This document shows, piece after piece, positions 59,133-64,000 of a stretch of DNA of 64,000 bases. The translations under genes were made by a program, and so were the position numbers. The notes beneath the pieces are model-generated. The model was not told the origin of the DNA, did no database searches, and saw only the letters and a program-made list of their open reading frames with translations. Source of the stretch: Bacillus sp. MUM 116 (GTDB lineage Bacteria; Bacillota; Bacilli; Bacillales; Cytobacillaceae); the NCBI RefSeq assembly GCF_001866655.1, contig NZ_MLYR01000044.1, positions 1 to 64,000 on the forward strand. Direction: 5' to 3'. Position 1 is the first letter of the stretch. Every line of letters starts with the position of its first letter.

Positions 59133-62100
59133 TTGTTAAAGAGATTTTTGCCAATTTTAATCGTTTTTGCTCTTATAGTAAGCAACCTGCCAATGATTGC
59201 GCGGGCGCAAGAAACGCCATCCAATGACACTATACAAAATGTAGATCCCGAATTTAATGCTACTTCAAAAGTAGGGGAAATTACTTCAGAGCGTACAGCT
59301 AACTCTAGCACTTTTTATTTAGGAAATGGAAAATTTCAAAAGCGAATTTACCAAACTAAAATCCATAATAAAAATAAAAAGACAGGAAAGTGGGAAGATA
59401 TCTCTCCAAATTTAGAAGATAAGGATTCTTCCGTAGTAACAACAGATAATACTTCACTCGTCCCTTCTTTTCTTAAACAAATGGATAACGGTAAATATGT
59501 AACTTACCAATACGGTGACCAAACCATTTCTTTTTCTCTTGTGAAAAGCACTGATACTGATGGAAAGGACTATTCACCAAATGATGTAAAGGCGGAATTC
59601 AGCAATAATGAAAACCAAATTTTATATAAAGACGTTTTTCCTTCTATTAATCTTAGAGACTTTACTTTTGATTCTCAGATTAAAGAAGATTTAATCTTAA
59701 ATCAGTATACAGGGGTTAATCAATTTGAATATAAAATTGAAACCAGTTTAAAGGCTTTAACAAAAGAAGACGGAAGTATCGACTTTGTTGATCACAATGA
59801 CAAAGAAGTCTTTACCCTGCCAAAACCATATATGGAAGATTCCAATATTGATGTACATAAAGGAGAAGGGCAACAATCCGACAAGGTTAAATATTCCCTG
59901 AAACCGATAGATGGCGGTTATCAGCTGGTCATAATCGCAGATTCCGATTGGTTAAAATCATCCGATCGAGTTTATCCGGTTTATATTGATCCTTCTACTT
60001 CCATTAATGCCAGTTCTGATACCTTTGTGATGAGTGCTTACCCGACTGCAAACTATAGCTCCTCATCAGATAAATGGGACTCAACTAACAATGCTTATGT
60101 ATTAAAAATTGGAAATTACGATAGTACAACCGGGACCTGTTATGGATATTTGAATGAAAGCTTATCAAGCATTGCCAATATGAATATTGATAGTGCTACT
60201 TTTAATGTACATGTGATTCACTCTTATTATCCAACAACCGCAACTGGGTTATGGTTGAATTACAATACAGCATCATGGTCACCTAGTACCTTAACATGGA
60301 ACAGCAGGCCTACTTCTACTAACATCACAAGTGTGGATGTGGCAAAAAACCAATGGGCTAAGTTTGATGTAACTTCCATTGTAAAGGCATGGCTGGATGG
60401 AACGAAACCAAACTATGGGTTCAACCTTAATACCAATGGAAATGGACAGACCTTTTGGAAGAAAGTAGTCTCAAGTACCAACTCTACCTTAAAACCATAT
60501 TTATCAGTCAATTATACTATTCCGGTTCCAACGAATATTACTGGAAAAGGTTATAGTAATGGTGATGGAACAGGATATGTAAATCTCTCTTGGGATAAAG
60601 TTGATGGTGCGAAAAGCTATAATGTTTGGATTTATAATGGAATTGCCTATGAACATTTTAATGTAGGGAATGTTACTTCATGGTCTACTCATAATAACTA
60701 TGTGTGGCCAACACAAACAGAAATAAATGCAGGTCGCTATACTCTACATCATTCTGAAATATCTACTAGTGATAAAGGAACAGAACTTCCGATTGATCCT
60801 AAACCTGTTTATATCAATTCAGGAGGAACACATACAACTAGTAATTTATACTATTTCAAAGTCAACGCAGTATTTGATCAAGGAGAAAGTGCTTCTTCTG
60901 CGAATACGTATACTACAGTGATTCCAAATTTAGCAAAACCCAACATCCCTACAGGAATTAGTTACTCAAATGGCGATGGTACGGGGTATGTAGATTTTAA
61001 TTGGAAATCAGTCCCAGGAGCAACTGGTTATAAAATATGGTTATTTAATGGGGATCATTATGAAGGAAAAGATGTTGGTAATGTAACCTCTTGGACCACA
61101 AAAGGGAAAAAATATTGGCCAACTGCTACAGAAATAGCTGCAAAGAAATTCAATTTACATCTAGATGATAATAAAGGGGCAGAATTGTCCGTTGATCCTT
61201 CCAAAGTTTATGCCAATGCGGGTACGAAGTATGCTACTACAACTAAGTACTATTTTCGGGTAAGTGCTTATAATTCACAGGGTGAAACAGTAAATTCGGA
61301 TGCATACATGCCGACTATTCCAGATTTAAAAGTTCCTCCTGCTCCCAATGGATTTTCTTATACAAACATGCCATCAACCAATTCGGGATATATCAAACTT
61401 AGTTGGGATCCTATTCCTGGTGCAACAGGATATAAAGTATGGATGTTCAATGGCAAGGATTATGAATCTTTTGACGCTAAGGATACTACATCATGGACAA
61501 CGCAAAATTTAGGGATATGGCCTACTCAAGCAGAAATAGATAAAGGCGCTTTTCTTCTACATCATGATAATAAGGGAACAGAGATACCAATTGACCCTTC
61601 TCCCGTATATAAAAACTCAGGTGGAAATTACGCTACAAGTCAGTACTATTACTTCCGGGTAAGTGCTTACAATCTAATCGGCGAAACGATATACTCGCCT
61701 ACTTATTTTAGAACAACGATTGGAAAACCAGAAGAATTCTTAGGAAAAGAAGATTATTGGTCGATTTTTGATATTCCTAATGGTAGTGTTAATGCCGCAA
61801 CAGGGAACTTAATCATAAATCAAAATGATTTCTCTATTAGTGGATTAGGCCCAGATTTAGGGATATCCAGAACTTATAATAGCCTGTCTTCTACAGGTGG
61901 GATTTTTGGATTAGGATGGCATTCTGATGCAGAAATGAGGGTAGTTGCTGATCCAGATGGAAAACATGTTAATTACACGGATGACGATGGTACATTACAT
62001 GTATTTACTAAGAATGCAGATTCCTATTCAGCACCCACAGGTGTGTATCTTCAACTAGAAAAAACAACGGATTCTTATAAATTAACGAATACGGACCAAA

Positions 62101-64000
62101 CTCAATTCTATTTCGATGTAAATAGTGGAAACCTTACGAAAAAAGTAGATGGTTATGGGAATACAACTAGTTATCAATATCCAAATCAAAAATTATTATC
62201 GATTACGGATGCGTCTGGAAGAGTATTATCGATTAACTATAATAGTGATGGTAGAGTTCAAAGTATCACATTTAAGAACAAAACCGTGTCTTATGAATAT
62301 AATAATGGTTTATTAACCAAAGTGACTCAAACGGATGGGTCAGTGACAAAGTATTCCTATAACAGTAACTTTAAATTAGAAAAAGTTTATGAACCCAATG
62401 ATACTGCTGACAACCCTGTGATTGATCAATATTCATATGATACAAATGGTAGAATTAAAACCGCAACGGATCCGAACAACCATCAATATCAGCTATCATA
62501 CGATGATTCTAAAAACCATGTGCTGTTTATTCAGCCTAATGGTCATAAAACTCAATATACTTATAATGAAGCTGCCAATCCAATTCAAATGATTGTGGAT
62601 CCTGATAATTTAAAAATTACAACAAATTACGTATATGAAGGGAATAATTTAATAAAGTCCTATGATCCAAATGATCAAGGAAAATCAAATCCTACCGAAA
62701 GCTATCAATACGACAACAATGGAAATGTCACCAAAGCTTTAGATAGTTATGGTACCGAAACATATCAATATAATAAAAATAATGATATAACCCTTTCTAC
62801 CGATACCGAAGGAAATAACACGTCGATCGCATATAACGGATTAAATCCTGTATCTGAAACCGACCAAGCAGACAAAACTTCTTCTGTCTCAAAGTTTGAT
62901 AAGCATGGAAAACTAACCGAAACCAGTGATTCCTTAGCATCCGGTACAAATTTAATCATTAATCGAGATCTTTCATCTTGGGTTAAGCTAACTAATAATG
63001 ATTCAGGTACCATAGGCCAAGAAACTACTAAAGACAAAGCTGATGTGATCTCTGGACCAATTGCTATAAAATTAGATAGTCAATCCACCACATCCGATAA
63101 TAGTCAAGGGTATGTTTCAGGAACTCAAGACATTAAAATAGAGCCTAATAAAACCTATACATTTAGTAGTAAAATCAAAACAGCACTAACGAAAGCCAAT
63201 GCATTTTTAAATGTGCGTTTACTTGATTCTAAAGGTAATCACATTATCTGGGTAAACAATCGGTATAGTAAGCTTTCGGGAACTACACCTTGGACAGAAA
63301 GGCAAATAACATTTACGACACCAGATAATGCAGCAACAGCGAGGATATATTTGGAGGTAGAACACAATGACCCTTCAGCTTCCGGACAAGCTTGGTTTAA
63401 TGCTATTCAATTGGAACAGTCAGATGTTTCATCGAGCTACAATCCAATTGTAAATAGTAGTTTTGAAAACTCGCTAAAAAATTGGTCAGGTTCTGGCGGT
63501 TCTATTGATGCTGAATCTTTTGATGGGGATCATTCACTTAAATTGACTGGGTCTGCAAAATACACCCAAACGATTATCATTAATCAAGATAATAATGATA
63601 CACCCGTTCCTTTTACCTTAACAGGACTTTCGAAAGCTGTTGGAGTAAGTGGAACTGGTACCTATACTATTTCAGCCAATGTTCATTATACGGACGGAAC
63701 CACAGAAACGAAAAATCCTGATTCAAATTATCCAATTGGAGATCAAGACTGGAATAGGGCAGCAGTAAGTATTCCTGCTTCAAAACCTGTACAAAGTATA
63801 GACGTTTCTGTCATTTTTAATGGATATCTGGGAACGGTCTGGTTCGATGCGATTAGATTATTAGAAGGGACTGTTACCACCAAGAACTCCTATGATGACT
63901 ATGGAAACGTTACTCAACAGGTAGATGAAGCTGGTAATACAACAAAAAAAGAATATGATCCATCAAACAATCTAACAAGCGAGACGGATGCAAACGGGAA
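59133..64000 (+). CDS. Rhs/WapA-type protein with fibronectin-III-like repeats, cut by the window end
   Basis: Open to the last base, at least 1,622 codons. I prefer a TTG start at 59133 because AAGGAG is 9 bases away; an ATG at 59124 directly abuts that site. It has a signal peptide (LPILIVFALIVSNLPMIARA), a DNRLRE-type module (SDRVYPVYIDPSTSINASSD...), then three fibronectin-III-like repeats of about 130 residues (WDKVDGAKSYNVWIYNG, WKSVPGATGYKIWLFNG, WDPIPGATGYKVWMFNG). The pre-repeat segment EDYWSIFDIPNGSVNAATGN and YD repeats follow, with a carbohydrate-binding-like insert near 62.9-63.9 kb. The toxin tip and immunity gene lie beyond the window. Confidence 0.9.
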   Translation, partial: MLKRFLPILIVFALIVSNLPMIARAQETPSNDTIQNVDPEFNATSKVGEITSERTANSSTFYLGNGKFQKRIYQTKIHNKNKKTGKWEDISPNLEDKDSSVVTTDNTSLVPSFLKQMDNGKYVTYQYGDQTISFSLVKSTDTDGKDYSPNDVKAEFSNNENQILYKDVFPSINLRDFTFDSQIKEDLILNQYTGVNQFEYKIETSLKALTKEDGSIDFVDHNDKEVFTLPKPYMEDSNIDVHKGEGQQSDKVKYSLKPIDGGYQLVIIADSDWLKSSDRVYPVYIDPSTSINASSDTFVMSAYPTANYSSSSDKWDSTNNAYVLKIGNYDSTTGTCYGYLNESLSSIANMNIDSATFNVHVIHSYYPTTATGLWLNYNTASWSPSTLTWNSRPTSTNITSVDVAKNQWAKFDVTSIVKAWLDGTKPNYGFNLNTNGNGQTFWKKVVSSTNSTLKPYLSVNYTIPVPTNITGKGYSNGDGTGYVNLSWDKVDGAKSYNVWIYNGIAYEHFNVGNVTSWSTHNNYVWPTQTEINAGRYTLHHSEISTSDKGTELPIDPKPVYINSGGTHTTSNLYYFKVNAVFDQGESASSANTYTTVIPNLAKPNIPTGISYSNGDGTGYVDFNWKSVPGATGYKIWLFNGDHYEGKDVGNVTSWTTKGKKYWPTATEIAAKKFNLHLDDNKGAELSVDPSKVYANAGTKYATTTKYYFRVSAYNSQGETVNSDAYMPTIPDLKVPPAPNGFSYTNMPSTNSGYIKLSWDPIPGATGYKVWMFNGKDYESFDAKDTTSWTTQNLGIWPTQAEIDKGAFLLHHDNKGTEIPIDPSPVYKNSGGNYATSQYYYFRVSAYNLIGETIYSPTYFRTTIGKPEEFLGKEDYWSIFDIPNGSVNAATGNLIINQNDFSISGLGPDLGISRTYNSLSSTGGIFGLGWHSDAEMRVVADPDGKHVNYTDDDGTLHVFTKNADSYSAPTGVYLQLEKTTDSYKLTNTDQTQFYFDVNSGNLTKKVDGYGNTTSYQYPNQKLLSITDASGRVLSINYNSDGRVQSITFKNKTVSYEYNNGLLTKVTQTDGSVTKYSYNSNFKLEKVYEPNDTADNPVIDQYSYDTNGRIKTATDPNNHQYQLSYDDSKNHVLFIQPNGHKTQYTYNEAANPIQMIVDPDNLKITTNYVYEGNNLIKSYDPNDQGKSNPTESYQYDNNGNVTKALDSYGTETYQYNKNNDITLSTDTEGNNTSIAYNGLNPVSETDQADKTSSVSKFDKHGKLTETSDSLASGTNLIINRDLSSWVKLTNNDSGTIGQETTKDKADVISGPIAIKLDSQSTTSDNSQGYVSGTQDIKIEPNKTYTFSSKIKTALTKANAFLNVRLLDSKGNHIIWVNNRYSKLSGTTPWTERQITFTTPDNAATARIYLEVEHNDPSASGQAWFNAIQLEQSDVSSSYNPIVNSSFENSLKNWSGSGGSIDAESFDGDHSLKLTGSAKYTQTIIINQDNNDTPVPFTLTGLSKAVGVSGTGTYTISANVHYTDGTTETKNPDSNYPIGDQDWNRAAVSIPASKPVQSIDVSVIFNGYLGTVWFDAIRLLEGTVTTKNSYDDYGNVTQQVDEAGNTTKKEYDPSNNLTSETDANG

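Overview
The window looks like a stretch of a large, low-GC, mobile plasmid from a Bacillaceae host (Bacillus sensu lato). The reasons are two plasmid replication genes, an actin-type partition pair, a Gram-positive conjugation (type IV secretion) operon, a relaxase with its own oriT, Bacillus-style Shine-Dalgarno sites, a plasmid copy of a Spo0H-like sigma factor and WapA/Rhs toxins. No rRNA, tRNA or ordinary chromosomal housekeeping block is visible. The species cannot be named from sequence alone.

Layout. 1-4.6 kb: two small immunity-like genes, a DAHP synthase, a decayed IS/SEC-C fragment, a serine resolvase with a res-like site and a HAD hydrolase. These are separated by copies of a palindromic repeat. 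4.6-11.3 kb: a GC-rich possibly structured element, then (minus strand) a Rhs/WapA toxin with its likely immunity gene and terminator. 11.5-14.1 kb: a broken NYN-domain gene, a ribbon-helix-helix regulator with a perfect palindromic operator, an ATP-dependent DNA ligase and a small membrane protein. 14.2-24.9 kb: one long minus-strand conjugation operon (XRE regulator, VirB2-like, PrgI/VirB3-like, VirB4 in two pieces, CwlT-like hydrolase, two VirB8-like proteins, VirB6-like, an EssB/YukC-like protein, VirD4). 25-28.2 kb: a divergent XRE regulator and a HAD / histidine kinase / response regulator operon.

28.3-37.4 kb is the maintenance core. It holds a RepA_N replication gene with iterons inside the gene and an attenuator plus antisense RNA upstream, a Rep_3 replication gene with its own iteron array, a GNAT acetyltransferase, a coiled-coil DNA-binding protein, and a ParM-like/partner partition operon. 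The region is full of internal duplications, including one approximately 130-bp repeat found five times in the window. 37.4-42.8 kb: mobilisation genes (DUF3847 protein, MobA/MobL relaxase, oriT between them), small genes, an IDEAL-domain protein and an XRE pair.

43-51.5 kb is accessory and partly decayed: RHH and zinc-ribbon small proteins, a Bax-inhibitor-1 membrane protein, a SigH paralogue, an Rpn-family nuclease, an orphan YknW/YknX-like pair, and remnants of an IS66 transposase and a tyrosine recombinase. 51.5-64 kb: two more Rhs/WapA-like toxin genes on the plus strand. The first has a likely immunity gene; the second runs off the window end.

Taken together, the plasmid can replicate (two replicons, suggesting a past fusion), segregate, mobilise and probably conjugate itself, and it carries contact-dependent antibacterial toxins with immunities. 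The most unusual points are an EssB-like type VII secretion component inside a type IV operon, the repeat family shared by coding and non-coding sites, and two GC-rich elements with RNA-like pairing.
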